Source: Bradyrhizobium sp. Ec3.3 (lineage in GTDB: Bacteria; Pseudomonadota; Alphaproteobacteria; Rhizobiales; Xanthobacteraceae). From it: 64,000 bases of DNA. The translations under genes and the position numbers were made by a program. The notes under the pieces were generated by a model. That model saw only the letters and a list, made by a program, of their open reading frames with translations. It was not told the origin of the DNA and ran no database searches. How positions within the stretch are numbered: the stretch's first letter is position 1; the number at the start of each line of letters is the position of its first letter. Below are positions 17,828 to 26,080 of the stretch, in pieces. The stretch spans positions 124,001-188,000 of the forward strand of contig NZ_AXAS01000010.1 in assembly GCF_000472925.1 (NCBI RefSeq). Direction: 5' to 3'.

Positions 17828-19690
17828 CTAACCCGCCGCCTCATCATACTGCGCGCTGGCCTCGAGCCATTGCTCCTCCGCACGTGCCAGGGCGTCGGCG
17901 GCGTTGGCGCGTGCTTTCGAAAGCTGCGCGGCCTGCTTGGGATCGCGGGTGAAGATGTCGGGCAGGGCGAGCGCGGTGTCGATCTTGGCGATGATCTCGC
18001 TGACGCGCGCGATCTCTGCCTCGGCTTCGGCGATGCGTTTCTTCAGCGGGCCGCGATTGTCCGATCGTGCGCGCTGCGGCTTCTCGGCTGGCGCGCTGCG
18101 CTCGCGCGGGCTGTTGTCCGCGCTTGCTGCTGACAACACCACGCGCCGGTAGTCGTCGAGGTCGCCGTCGTAGTTCGTCACCGTGCGGTCGGCGACCAGC
18201 CAGAGCCGCTCGGCGCAGGCCTCGATTAGGTAGCGGTCGTGCGAGACCATGATGACGGCGCCGGGAAAGTCGTTGATGGCTTCCGCGAGCGCGGCGCGGC
18301 TGTCGATGTCCAGATGGTTGGTCGGCTCGTCCAGGATGATCATGTTGGGGCCGAAGAAGGTCGCAAGGCCGAGCAGCAGGCGCGCCTTCTCGCCACCGGA
18401 CAGTTTTCCGGCCTTGGTGTCGGCCGCCTTGCCGGAAAAACCGATCGCGCCGGCGCGCGCTCGCACCTTGGCCTCGGGTGCATCGCCCATCAGCTTGCGG
18501 ACGTGGTCGTAGGCGGAGGCATCCTCGTTCAACTCGTCGAGCTGGTGCTGCGCAAAGTAGGCGATCGACAATTTGTCGGCCCGTGTGACCCTGCCGGAGA
18601 ACGGCGCGAGCTTGCCTGCGAGCAGTTTCACCAGCGTCGACTTGCCGTTGCCGTTGGCGCCCAAGAGCGCGATGCGATCGTCATTGTCGATGCGCAAGGT
18701 GACGCGGTTCAGCACGGGTATCGTCGGATCATAGCCGACCGAGACGTTGTCGACGGCGATGATCGGCGGCGACAGCGTCTTCTCCGGCGGCGGGAAACTG
18801 ATCTCGTGCACGTCCTGCGTCACCAGCGCCGTGATCGGCTTCAGACGCTCCAGCATTTTGACGCGCGATTGGGCCTGGCGCGCTTTCGAAGCCTTGGCCT
18901 TGAAGCGGTCGACGAAGGCTTGCAGGCGTGCGCGCTCGGCCTCCTGGCGCTTGACCTGCTTGGCATCGAGCAGTTCGCGCGCGGCGCGCTGCTCCTCGAA
19001 GGACGAATAGCTGCCGCGATAGAGCGTCAGCTTGCCGCGATCCAGGTGCAGGATCTGGTCGACCGAGCTCTCCAGCAGATCGCGGTCGTGGCTGATCACG
19101 ATCACGGTGCGCGGATAGTGGGCGAGGTGATCCTCCAGCCACAGCGTGCCTTCGAGGTCGAGATAGTTGGTGGGCTCGTCGAGCAGCAGCAGGTCGGGCG
19201 CTGCAAACAGCGTCGCGGCGAGGGCCACGCGCATCCGCCAGCCACCGGAGAACTCCGAGCAGGCGCGAAGCTGGTTTGCGGCCGAGAAGCCGAGGCCTGA
19301 GAGAATCGCGGCCGCGCGGGCAGGGGCCGAATGCGCATCGATGTCGACCAGCCGGGTCTGGATCTCCGCGATGCGGTGCGCGTCGTGCGCGGTCTCTGCC
19401 TCGCGCAGCAGCGCGTCGCGCTCGAGGTCGGCCTTGAGCACGACCTCGATCAGGCTTTCCGGGCCGTCAGGCGCCTCCTGTGCGAGGCTGCCAATGTGCC
19501 AGCGCGGCGGCAGCGTGACCGAGCCATGCTCGGCGGCGAGCTCGCGGCGGATCACCTTGAACAGCGTCGATTTGCCGGTGCCGTTGCGTCCTACGAGGCC
19601 GACACGTGAGCCGGGCGTGATCTGCACGGAGCTCTGGTCGATCAGGAGGCGTCCGGCGAGGCGGACCGAAAGGTCGGTGATGGTGAGCAT
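17828..19690 (-). CDS. ABC-F family ATP-binding protein (Uup/ABCF3-like)
   Basis: 620 residues with two ATPase cassettes and no membrane segment. Walker A motifs are GRNGTGKST near residue 35 and GANGNGKST near 340. Signature motifs are FSGGWRMR and LSGGEKAR, and both Walker B motifs carry LLDEPTNYLDL or ILDEPTNHLDI. The charged linker (residues 230-290) and the coiled C-terminal end suit ribosome-associated ABC-F proteins, which rescue or tune translation. It ends close to the start of a small conserved gene upstream. Exact subfamily is inferred only. Confidence 0.93.
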   Translation of the reverse strand: MLTITDLSVRLAGRLLIDQSSVQITPGSRVGLVGRNGTGKSTLFKVIRRELAAEHGSVTLPPRWHIGSLAQEAPDGPESLIEVVLKADLERDALLREAETAHDAHRIAEIQTRLVDIDAHSAPARAAAILSGLGFSAANQLRACSEFSGGWRMRVALAATLFAAPDLLLLDEPTNYLDLEGTLWLEDHLAHYPRTVIVISHDRDLLESSVDQILHLDRGKLTLYRGSYSSFEEQRAARELLDAKQVKRQEAERARLQAFVDRFKAKASKARQAQSRVKMLERLKPITALVTQDVHEISFPPPEKTLSPPIIAVDNVSVGYDPTIPVLNRVTLRIDNDDRIALLGANGNGKSTLVKLLAGKLAPFSGRVTRADKLSIAYFAQHQLDELNEDASAYDHVRKLMGDAPEAKVRARAGAIGFSGKAADTKAGKLSGGEKARLLLGLATFFGPNMIILDEPTNHLDIDSRAALAEAINDFPGAVIMVSHDRYLIEACAERLWLVADRTVTNYDGDLDDYRRVVLSAASADNSPRERSAPAEKPQRARSDNRGPLKKRIAEAEAEIARVSEIIAKIDTALALPDIFTRDPKQAAQLSKARANAADALARAEEQWLEASAQYDEAAG

Positions 19691-19737
19691 GCGGCCTTGT
19701 CACCGCAGCGCGAGGCAAACGCAACCCCGTTTTATGC

Positions 19738-19920
19738 CTAGTTCTGCGGATCGCCGTCGCGATCCCGCTTGCGCAGCTCGTTCACGAGGTGCTCGAGATA
19801 AGTCGGAAGCCGCGGCTCGGGCCGAAGGCTCTGCTGGAGCCGTTCGCCGATGGCGTCGCAGATCGATCGGCTGGTCCGCCGGTCCATCTGTTCGCTGTCA
19901 TTGGCGGATTGGCGAGGCAT
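19738..19920 (-). CDS. Small conserved protein (60 aa), unknown
   Basis: 60 residues from the ATG at 19920 (MPRQSANDSEQMDRRTSRSI). It is highly charged with one central amphipathic helix (ICDAIGERLQQSLRPEPRLPTYLEHLVNELRKRDRD). No membrane segment. It has the look of the small helical proteins conserved across Bradyrhizobium, but no function is known to me. It lies 47 bases upstream of the ABC-F gene on the same strand and may share its promoter. Confidence 0.6.
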   Translation of the reverse strand: MPRQSANDSEQMDRRTSRSICDAIGERLQQSLRPEPRLPTYLEHLVNELRKRDRDGDPQN

Positions 19921-20081
19921 CACGGGGTTCCATCGTGAAAAGCAAGGACACCCTACCAAGTCACTGACCGCGAAATAGTTTCGGCCCCAATGGGGACCGC
20001 CTTCCATTCTCGTAACAATTGTATGAACGGGGGTGATGTGGGCCCAAGGCAGATCAGCCCAGGCAAATCATCCAAGGCAAA

Positions 20082-20107
20082 GCCCCGGCGGCGGGGGACG
20101 CCGGGGC
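20082..20107. terminator. Strong GC hairpin, probable terminator
   Basis: GCCCCGGCG-N8-CGCCGGGGC forms a perfect nine-pair stem flanked by A-rich sequence on the left and TTCTTCT on the right. It lies downstream of the minus-strand gene at 20196-20447 and could stop transcription in either direction. Confidence 0.55.
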
Positions 20108-20118
20108 TTCTTCTGGTC

Positions 20119-20183
20119 GTTCTCTTGGGTAGTTCTCTTGGGAAGTTCTCTTGGGAAGTTCTCTTGGGTAGTTCTCTCGGAAG
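20119..20183. repeat. 13-bp tandem repeat, five copies
   Basis: Unit GTTCTCTTGGG(T/A)A repeats at 20119, 20132, 20145 and 20158, with a fifth degenerate copy at 20171. It sits between the terminator-like hairpin and the stop codon of the small secreted protein gene, so it would be in that gene's 3' untranslated region. Confidence 0.85.
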
Positions 20184-20195
20184 GTGCTGACGGGC

Positions 20196-20447
20196 TCAGT
20201 AGCAGCGGTTCACCAGCCGCCAGCGGGGTCCCCAGGGGGTCGGGACCAGCTGGCGCACATAGCAGCCGCCATAGCCGTAGGAGACGGGGCCGCCGGCATA
20301 GAAGCGCGGTGCGCCCCAGCCGTAGCCGTGCCAGCCGCCATGCCAGCCACCCCAGCCGCCATGCCAATGGGCGGAGGCGGAGGTCGGAGCCAGCGCGGCA
20401 CCCAGCGCGACCGCGGCGACTGCAGCAAGCGAAAGTTTCCTCAACAT
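20196..20447 (-). CDS. Small secreted Gly/Trp/His-rich protein
   Basis: 83 residues with a clear signal peptide (cleavage near SASAHWHG). The mature part opens with alternating HWHGGWGGWHGGWHGYGWG, then a Tyr/Gly stretch and a conserved tail with two Cys (GGCYVRQLVPTPWGPRW..NRCY). The tail is typical of small exported proteins widespread in Bradyrhizobium. The His-rich part could bind metal ions; that is inference. It has its own leader region. Confidence 0.75.
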   Translation of the reverse strand: MLRKLSLAAVAAVALGAALAPTSASAHWHGGWGGWHGGWHGYGWGAPRFYAGGPVSYGYGGCYVRQLVPTPWGPRWRLVNRCY

Positions 20448-20741
20448 GGTATCTCCTCAAAACTGCCGGCGCGGGCCTGCGCGTCGATGGAATGGCCGCC
20501 GAAACGCCTCATGAAGGGTAGAACGCGTCTCGATGGCGTCGACCTTAGGCCCGTGATCCTGAACCGGGGCCTGAACGTGCCGTGCAGATTGGGTTCATCT
20601 CGGTGAAATTATCGTAATTCAGGAGTCCGGCCCCGCGGCGAGCCGCCCGTGAAGCCCTTATCGCCGGTCGCTTGCCGTTCGCCGATAGCGCCGATATAAG
20701 CCCGGCAACTCCAAATCACCCCCCTTCTCAAGGATAGAACC

Positions 20742-21164
20742 ATGGCGATTGAACGCACCTTCTCGATCATCAAGCCCGACGCGACCGAGCGTAACCTGAC
20801 CGGCGCGGTCAACGCCGTGATCGAGAAGGCGGGCCTGCGCATCGTCGCCCAGAAGCGTATCCGCATGACCAAGGGCCAGGCCGAGACCTTCTATGCCGTG
20901 CACAAGGCCCGTCCGTTCTTCGGCGAGCTCGTCGAGTTCATGACTTCCGGCCCGGTGGTCGTGCAGGTGCTGGAAGGTGAGGGCGCGATCGCCAAGTACC
21001 GCGAGGCGATGGGCGCGACCGACCCGTCGAAGGCGGCCGACGGCACCATCCGCAAGCTCTACGCCAAGTCGATCGGCGAGAACTCGGTGCATGGCTCCGA
21101 CGCCCCCGAGACGGCCGTGATCGAGATCGCCCAGTTCTTCTCGGGCAACGAGATCGTCGGCTGA
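20742..21164 (+). CDS. ndk: Nucleoside diphosphate kinase
   Basis: 140 residues, the usual bacterial length. It transfers the gamma phosphate between nucleoside triphosphates and diphosphates through a phospho-His. Expected opening [16 protein letters not shown] is intact, with the active-site region [17 protein letters not shown] containing the catalytic His. AAGGATAGAACC provides the ribosome-binding site. A TerC-family gene follows after 15 bases and may be co-transcribed. Confidence 0.97.
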   Translation: MAIERTFSIIKPDATERNLTGAVNAVIEKAGLRIVAQKRIRMTKGQAETFYAVHKARPFFGELVEFMTSGPVVVQVLEGEGAIAKYREAMGATDPSKAADGTIRKLYAKSIGENSVHGSDAPETAVIEIAQFFSGNEIVG

Positions 21165-21179
21165 TCGGAAGGACGCATT

Positions 21180-22040
21180 GTGAACTGGCTCTGGCAGATC
21201 TTCGACCCCGCCACGCTCGGGTCGTTCTTCACCCAGTTCCGCAATGAAATGGCCGAACCGGCCTTCTGGGTCGCGGTCGGCAAGATCATCTGGATCAACA
21301 TCCTGCTCTCCGGCGACAACGCGCTGGTGATCGCGCTCGCATGCCGCGGGCTGAAGCCGCGGCATCGGCTCTGGGGCATGGTGCTCGGTGCGGGGGCGGC
21401 GGTACTGCTGCGCATCGTCTTCACCGGCATCGTCGCGAGCCTGATGGCGCTGCCATACCTCAAGCTGGTCGGCGGTCTCGCGCTGATCGTGATCGCCGCC
21501 AAGCTCCTGGTGCCGGAAAACGAGGACGAGGACGACGTCGCCTCGGCCTCGCATCTGTGGCAGGCGGTGCAGATCGTCGTTGTCGCCGACATCATCATGA
21601 GTCTGGACAACGTGATCGCGGTCGCGGCCGCCGCCAATGGCAGCGTGCCGCTCCTGGTGCTCGGCCTTGCCATCAGCGTGCCGCTGATCGTCGCCGGCGC
21701 TGCGCTGATCATGGCGCTGTTGTCAAAACTGCCGATCCTGGTCTGGGCCGGCGCGGCGTTGCTCGGCTGGATCGCCGGCGAGGTGATCGCGACCGATCCG
21801 GGCGTCGAGCCGAAGCTGCATGCGCTGTCCGACGGTCCGTTCGGCATTTCACTGGATGCGCTGCTCGCGGGCTTGCGCATCCCGCCGCAATTTACCCATG
21901 GCGGCGCGGGCGCCGAATATCTCTGCGCCCTGCTCGGCGTCATCGTTGTGCTGGTCGTCGGCTATATCTGGCGCCGGCGCAGCCTGCATGTTGCCGCACT
22001 CGAAGCATCCGAACGCCACGCCAAGGTGTCAGCCGAGTAG
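21180..22040 (+). CDS. TerC family integral membrane protein
   Basis: 286 residues starting at GTG, with about seven hydrophobic segments. The two TerC-type acidic motifs are present: ILLSGDNALVIALAC near residue 42 and DIIMSLDNVIAVAAA near 140, each with an Asp in a membrane segment. The loop between them is acidic (PENEDEDDV). Members of this family are linked to manganese or other metal export and to tellurite resistance. It lies right after ndk; no yybP-type riboswitch is seen before it. Confidence 0.85.
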   Translation: MNWLWQIFDPATLGSFFTQFRNEMAEPAFWVAVGKIIWINILLSGDNALVIALACRGLKPRHRLWGMVLGAGAAVLLRIVFTGIVASLMALPYLKLVGGLALIVIAAKLLVPENEDEDDVASASHLWQAVQIVVVADIIMSLDNVIAVAAAANGSVPLLVLGLAISVPLIVAGAALIMALLSKLPILVWAGAALLGWIAGEVIATDPGVEPKLHALSDGPFGISLDALLAGLRIPPQFTHGGAGAEYLCALLGVIVVLVVGYIWRRRSLHVAALEASERHAKVSAE

Positions 22041-22090
22041 TTGCGCCACCAAGCAGTGGAATGCGTCAGCGACACCCAATCGTCACGTTT

Positions 22091-22580
22091 CTAGAATTTC
22101 TCGGCGGTTTCGCTTGAGAGCCACTCCTCGAAGGCCTGAGCTGCCCGGCTCGACTCGTCGTTCAGTGCTATAAGGTAGGGATCGAGCGGCCGGCTCAGCC
22201 TTGGCAGCACATGACATAACCGGTTCGACGCGATGTCATGGGCGACCAGGCTGGCGGGCCCAACAGCTATTCCCAATCCATCCGCTGCCGCGCGCAGGGC
22301 GAAGCCGAGGTGATCAAATCGCATTTCGTCGGCTGGATGGATCCACTCAACCCAAGCGAAGCTGAGCCATTCGTGCCAATCGTTGGCTCGCGTCTCGCTG
22401 TGCAGGAAGACATGGCTGGTCAGGTCTTCGACCTTTTCGATGGGGTTGGCCTCCAGCAACGACGGCGCAGTGACAAGATATGCTTGATCGGCCATGAAAC
22501 GGCGCGGCTTGAGATAGGATGGCCAGCCGGCCCTCGTCCGGCGAATGACGACGTCAAAGTCGCGGCCCAGGCGCGCCGGC
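22091..22580 (-). pseudogene. LysR-type regulator remnant (C-terminal part)
   Basis: A 134-codon frame from 22495 reads as the effector-binding domain of a GcvA-like LysR regulator (FALRAAADGLGIAVGPASLV, EEWLSSE). The same frame continues upstream of that ATG without stop, RLGRDFDVVIRRTRAGW to about 22580, still matching the domain. Then it meets a stop in unrelated sequence. The helix-turn-helix half (about 170 residues) is absent. The gene is therefore a 5'-truncated remnant and probably not functional. Confidence 0.7.
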
Positions 22581-22740
22581 TCTTCCGCTGGCCGCCAACC
22601 ACCTCGCGTTCGTCAAGTTGCATCGAGTGCGCAGCCGTAGCCGAATTCGTGCGAGGAGGAGGGCCAAGTGATTGGCCGCGAATTTCCTCGGGTTCGACGC
22701 GTGGCGGCGTCAGTCGGTCGACTTCGGCTTCATCCAGCCG

Positions 22741-23226
22741 CTACAGCTTGTACCCAATTTTTCGCAGCAGGTCTTTCCGCCACGCAATGTCGGCGTCGGT
22801 TTCAACGCCCATCGGCGAGGCGCCATCGACGACGCCGAGCACGCCGCGGCCAAGCTCCGTTTGCGCGACGATCACTTGCGTGGGGTTGGCCGTCGCGCAG
22901 TAGATGCGGCAGACCTCCGGCACGGCGCGTACAGCAGCCAGGACGTTGACGGGAAAGAACCCGTCGCCCAGGAAGATCAGGAAGGTGTGGCCGGCGCCGA
23001 TGGCCGATGCGTTGTCACGCGCGAGAGCGAGCGCGACGTCGTCATTACCCGACCAGCGAACCAGCCGTTTACCAGAGGCCTCGCAGAAGGCGAGCCCGAA
23101 GCGGATGCCCGGAACCGCGCCCACCAGCGCCTCGTGGAGATCTTCCACGGTTTTGATGAAATGAGATTGACCGAAGATGAAGTTGGCCGTGTCCGGCTTG
23201 GCGATGGGCACCACGGTGAGTTCCAT
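22741..23226 (-). CDS. Adenosine-specific kinase family protein
   Basis: 161 residues resembling the small adenosine-specific kinase family (Pfam Adenosine_kin, first described from archaea). Recognisable blocks are MELTVVPIAKPDTANFIFGQSHFIKTVEDLHEAL at the start (first part quoted as PIAKPDTANFIFGQ), FGLAFCEASGKRLVRW in the middle, and CRIYCATANPTQVIVAQT. It has no membrane segment. It probably binds nucleosides; the physiological role is unclear. It lies just upstream of the LysR remnant on the same strand. Confidence 0.8.
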   Translation of the reverse strand: MELTVVPIAKPDTANFIFGQSHFIKTVEDLHEALVGAVPGIRFGLAFCEASGKRLVRWSGNDDVALALARDNASAIGAGHTFLIFLGDGFFPVNVLAAVRAVPEVCRIYCATANPTQVIVAQTELGRGVLGVVDGASPMGVETDADIAWRKDLLRKIGYKL

Positions 23227-23366
23227 GGCTGCAGGCTCCTATGAGAAGAGCTACGCAATCCATGTTAGGCCGCCGGAAAGTGATTGCAAGCCGCACGGGC
23301 GGCCGATTTCGCTCGTTGCCGCGCTGCCACCCACGGTCAGGCTCAAGGCCAGGCTAGTGATCGCAG

Positions 23367-23519
23367 TTACCGCACCCGATATTTGCTCGCGTAGTGCTTG
23401 CCGAGAATCTTGCGGGTCTGATCGGCCAGCCGCTTGTTGCCGGTCGCAGGTGCCCCGGCGTGGCGCATTTTCGGCTTCGGCAAATCCGCTGTTGGGCTCC
23501 GCTTTCTTGGCATGCGCAT
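23367..23519 (-). CDS. Possible 50-aa basic protein downstream of glnA
   Basis: Frame of 50 codons from the ATG at 23519 (or 23513). The product is Lys/Arg-rich, with the tail GNKRLADQTRKILGKHYASK. It follows the glutamine synthetase gene by 37 bases on the same strand. The regular codon use and strongly basic, hydrophobic-free sequence are suggestive, but the ribosome-binding site is weak. Function unknown. Confidence 0.4.
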   Translation of the reverse strand: MRMPRKRSPTADLPKPKMRHAGAPATGNKRLADQTRKILGKHYASKYRVR

Positions 23520-23556
23520 GGCTGCAGATCTCGTAGTAACAAAACGGGCGTAGCCC

Positions 23557-24987
23557 CTAGATGTCGTAGTACAGATGGAACTCGTAAGGATGCGGTCGCA
23601 GCCGGATCGGGTCGATCTCCTTCTTTCGCTTGTAGTCGAGCCAGGTTTCGATCACGTCGGCGGTGAAGACGCCGCCGCGTAGCAGGAACGCGTGATCGTG
23701 CTCGAGCGCGTCGAGGGCCTGGTCCAGCGATCCCGGTGTCGACTTCACCTCTTTCGCTTCGGCAGGTGGGAGGTCGTAGAGGTTCTTGTCGATGGGGCTG
23801 CCGGGGTCGATCCGGTTGTCGATACCGTCGAGGCCGGCCATCAGCATCGCGGCAAACGCCAGGTAGGGATTGCAGGATGGGTCGGGCGAACGAAACTCGA
23901 CGCGCTTGGCACGCGGGTTCGGCGAATACATCGGAATCCGACAGCACGCCGAGCGGTTGCGCTGGGAGTAGACGAGGTTGATTGGAGCCTCATAGCCCGG
24001 CACCAGACGCCGATAGGAGTTCGTTGTGGGAGCGCAAAGCCCGCACAACGCCCAGGCGTGCGTCAAAAGCCCGCCGATGTAGTGGCGGGCGAACTGGCTC
24101 AATTCGGCATAGTCGCCCTTGTCGTAGAACAGATTGGTCTCACCCTTCCACAGCGACTGGTGAACGTGCATGCCCGAAGCGTTGTCCTCGAAGAGCGGTT
24201 TCGGCATGAACGTCGCAGTCTTGCCGTGCTTATGCGCGGTGTTCTTCACCACGTATTTGTAGATCATCAAATTGTCGGCCATGCGGGTCAGCGTGGTGAA
24301 GCGCATGTCGATCTCGTTTTGGCCGCCGGTTGCCACTTCATGGTGATGGGCTTCGATCTGGATGCCCAGCTCTTCCATCGTCAGCACCATTTCGGTGCGC
24401 AGCGCCTGCATGCTGTCGGTCGGAGGAACGGGAAAGTATCCTTCCTTCGGGCGCGGCTTGTGACCCAGATTCGGCTCTTCCTCCTTGCCCGTATTCCAGC
24501 TGCCTTCGCTGGAATCGATGTCGTGGAAGGCGTGGTTGATGCCCTGTCCGTAGCGCACGTCGTCGAAGACGAAGAACTCAGCTTCCGGCCCGAAGTAGCT
24601 GGTATCGGCGCGTCCGGTGCCCTTCAGATAAGTTTCGGCCTTTTGGGCGATATAGCGGGCGTCGCGGCTGTAGGATTGGCCGGTCACGGGATCCCTGATG
24701 TTGCAAATCAGGACCAGCGTCTTCGCCGGACTGTAGGGATCGACGAAGGCCGTCGTCGGATCGGCGACGACCAGCATGTCGCTTTCCTGGATCTCCTGGA
24801 AGCCGCGGATCGACGAGCCGTCGAATCCAATGCCTTCGTTGAAAGCATCGACATTTACTGCGCTCGGTGGGACGGAAAAATGTTGCCACACCCCCGGCAA
24901 GTCGGTGAACCGCAGGTCGATCATCTGGACGTTCTCGTCCTTGATTGCCTTCACGAGGTCTTCGGCTGTTGCACAATTTCGAACCAT
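23557..24987 (-). CDS. glnA: Glutamine synthetase, type I
   Basis: 476 residues, type I length. It makes glutamine from glutamate and ammonia with ATP. Motifs: the substrate Asp/Ser loop [11 protein letters not shown] near residue 53, metal ligands in [15 protein letters not shown] and [19 protein letters not shown], the ATP region [13 protein letters not shown], and the adenylylation Tyr in [11 protein letters not shown]. The last shows control by adenylylation is possible. No glnB lies upstream, so this is not the usual glnB-glnA operon and is probably an extra paralogue. Confidence 0.94.
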   Translation of the reverse strand: MVRNCATAEDLVKAIKDENVQMIDLRFTDLPGVWQHFSVPPSAVNVDAFNEGIGFDGSSIRGFQEIQESDMLVVADPTTAFVDPYSPAKTLVLICNIRDPVTGQSYSRDARYIAQKAETYLKGTGRADTSYFGPEAEFFVFDDVRYGQGINHAFHDIDSSEGSWNTGKEEEPNLGHKPRPKEGYFPVPPTDSMQALRTEMVLTMEELGIQIEAHHHEVATGGQNEIDMRFTTLTRMADNLMIYKYVVKNTAHKHGKTATFMPKPLFEDNASGMHVHQSLWKGETNLFYDKGDYAELSQFARHYIGGLLTHAWALCGLCAPTTNSYRRLVPGYEAPINLVYSQRNRSACCRIPMYSPNPRAKRVEFRSPDPSCNPYLAFAAMLMAGLDGIDNRIDPGSPIDKNLYDLPPAEAKEVKSTPGSLDQALDALEHDHAFLLRGGVFTADVIETWLDYKRKKEIDPIRLRPHPYEFHLYYDI

Positions 24988-25153
24988 GGCTTCGCTCCCA
25001 GCATCATGCGTCTTGCGCGTCGCGTCGCGTTGCCGTTCAGCCGCAGCCGAACGGCTTGCGACGAATTGTGGTCCATATTCTGTGTTGCCGCCGCTCCAGC
25101 CTCAATCCGGTTTGGCGGCACTCGGAGTCAGGCAGCCAGGCGCGCCGGCTGCT

Positions 25154-25336
25154 TCAGCTTTGGTGCGGTCCGCGCATAAGCTTCATCGCGTCTTCGATAT
25201 GCCGCCAGGTCTTGGCCAGTTCGAACTCGCCCTTTGACTCGAGATCGATGGCATTCTGGGCGGCCTCCGCAATCGCCTTGGGGCCATGTGCTTCCAGCAA
25301 CTGCCGCGCATAGTCGTGGATTTCGATTTCTCGCAT
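25154..25336 (-). CDS. Small conserved helical protein (60 aa)
   Basis: 60 residues from the ATG at 25336, with GAGGGAGATG upstream. The sequence MREIEIHDYARQLLEAHG then AAQNAIDLESKGEFELAKTWRHIE forms a compact helical pair, typical of small conserved proteins in rhizobia. No membrane segment or signal. The function is unknown. It lies upstream of glnA on the same strand (gap about 166 bases). Confidence 0.65.
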   Translation of the reverse strand: MREIEIHDYARQLLEAHGPKAIAEAAQNAIDLESKGEFELAKTWRHIEDAMKLMRGPHQS

Positions 25337-25577
25337 GGCGTCATCTCCCTCTTGTGCCGGGCAGCACGCGAACCAAGTGGGGCCGAGAGCAGTAGTCGAC
25401 ACCTGTCAAGCGCAGCAAGTGTGCATCCTGGTGCGGCGCACTCGCAAGGGCTCTTTCCGGTGCCGGCCAGGTTGATTGGAAGCGCATCGGATCGCATGAG
25501 CGGCAACACATCGCAGGTTGGACGGATGCATTTTCATCAATGAATCCCCACATAGTGGGGGAAGGGAGGTGAGCATC

Positions 25578-25940
25578 ATGCGCATCCAACATTGGCAGGA
25601 TGCTGCCAGCCTGTTGGTCGGCGTGTGGCTGGTCCTGTCGTCCTTCGTCCTGGGCTTATCGGGGGCGGCCGTCTGGATGACCATCGCGCTCGGACTCGGC
25701 GTCATGCTGTTTGCCATAGAGGCATTTGTCATCCCGTCCTATCTGGAAGAGTGGGGAGAAATGCTGCTGGGTCTGGCTCTGGTGCTGGCGCCTTGGACCA
25801 TTGGCTACGAACCAGTATCAGCCATGGTGAGTAGCGTAGTCTCGGGCATCTTGGTGATCTTGTTCGGCGGTTGGGAGCTGATAACCGATCGTGATTTCAG
25901 CTCCTGGTGGCACGATCGCTGGCATCACCTAGTCGGCTGA
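25578..25940 (+). CDS. SPW-repeat membrane protein
   Basis: 120 residues from the ATG at 25578, preceded by GGGAGGTGA. It has four hydrophobic segments in two related halves, each with the aromatic SPW-type pattern (HWQDAASLLVGVWLVLSSFVLG; LLGLALVLAPWTIGYEP). The C-terminus is rich in Trp/His (SSWWHDRWHHLV). Members are small membrane proteins without known activity; they often appear with stress genes. No neighbour explains its role. Confidence 0.8.
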   Translation: MRIQHWQDAASLLVGVWLVLSSFVLGLSGAAVWMTIALGLGVMLFAIEAFVIPSYLEEWGEMLLGLALVLAPWTIGYEPVSAMVSSVVSGILVILFGGWELITDRDFSSWWHDRWHHLVG

Positions 25941-26037
25941 CAGAGCAGTCAGCCGAGCCTCTTGCCGGCCGCTATCCGCTGGCGGTCGGGGAGGCGGAGA
26001 TTGGCCTCGCTCGTGCGAAAAGCAGACCCGTTGGGCC

Positions 26038-26066
26038 TGGTGCAGGGCGCTTGCGGTCCTGCACCA
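26038..26066. terminator. Hairpin between convergent genes
   Basis: TGGTGCAGG-N11-CCTGCACCA is a perfect nine-pair stem between the SPW gene and the convergent MFS gene. It lacks a T tract, so any terminator role would be bidirectional and inferred from position. Confidence 0.4.
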
Positions 26067-26080
26067 GCATCCTTCCATCG

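Noticed and set aside
20119-20183. Possible CRISPR array
   Set aside because: The 13-bp units are directly adjacent with no spacers; it is a simple tandem repeat.
22581-22740. Missing N-terminal half of the LysR gene
   Set aside because: None of the three minus-strand frames shows a LysR helix-turn-helix; the sequence is unrelated.
26038-26066. NtrC-type binding site
   Set aside because: The half-sites are in the opposite order to the TGCAC..GTGCA consensus and the position is between convergent genes, which fits a terminator better.
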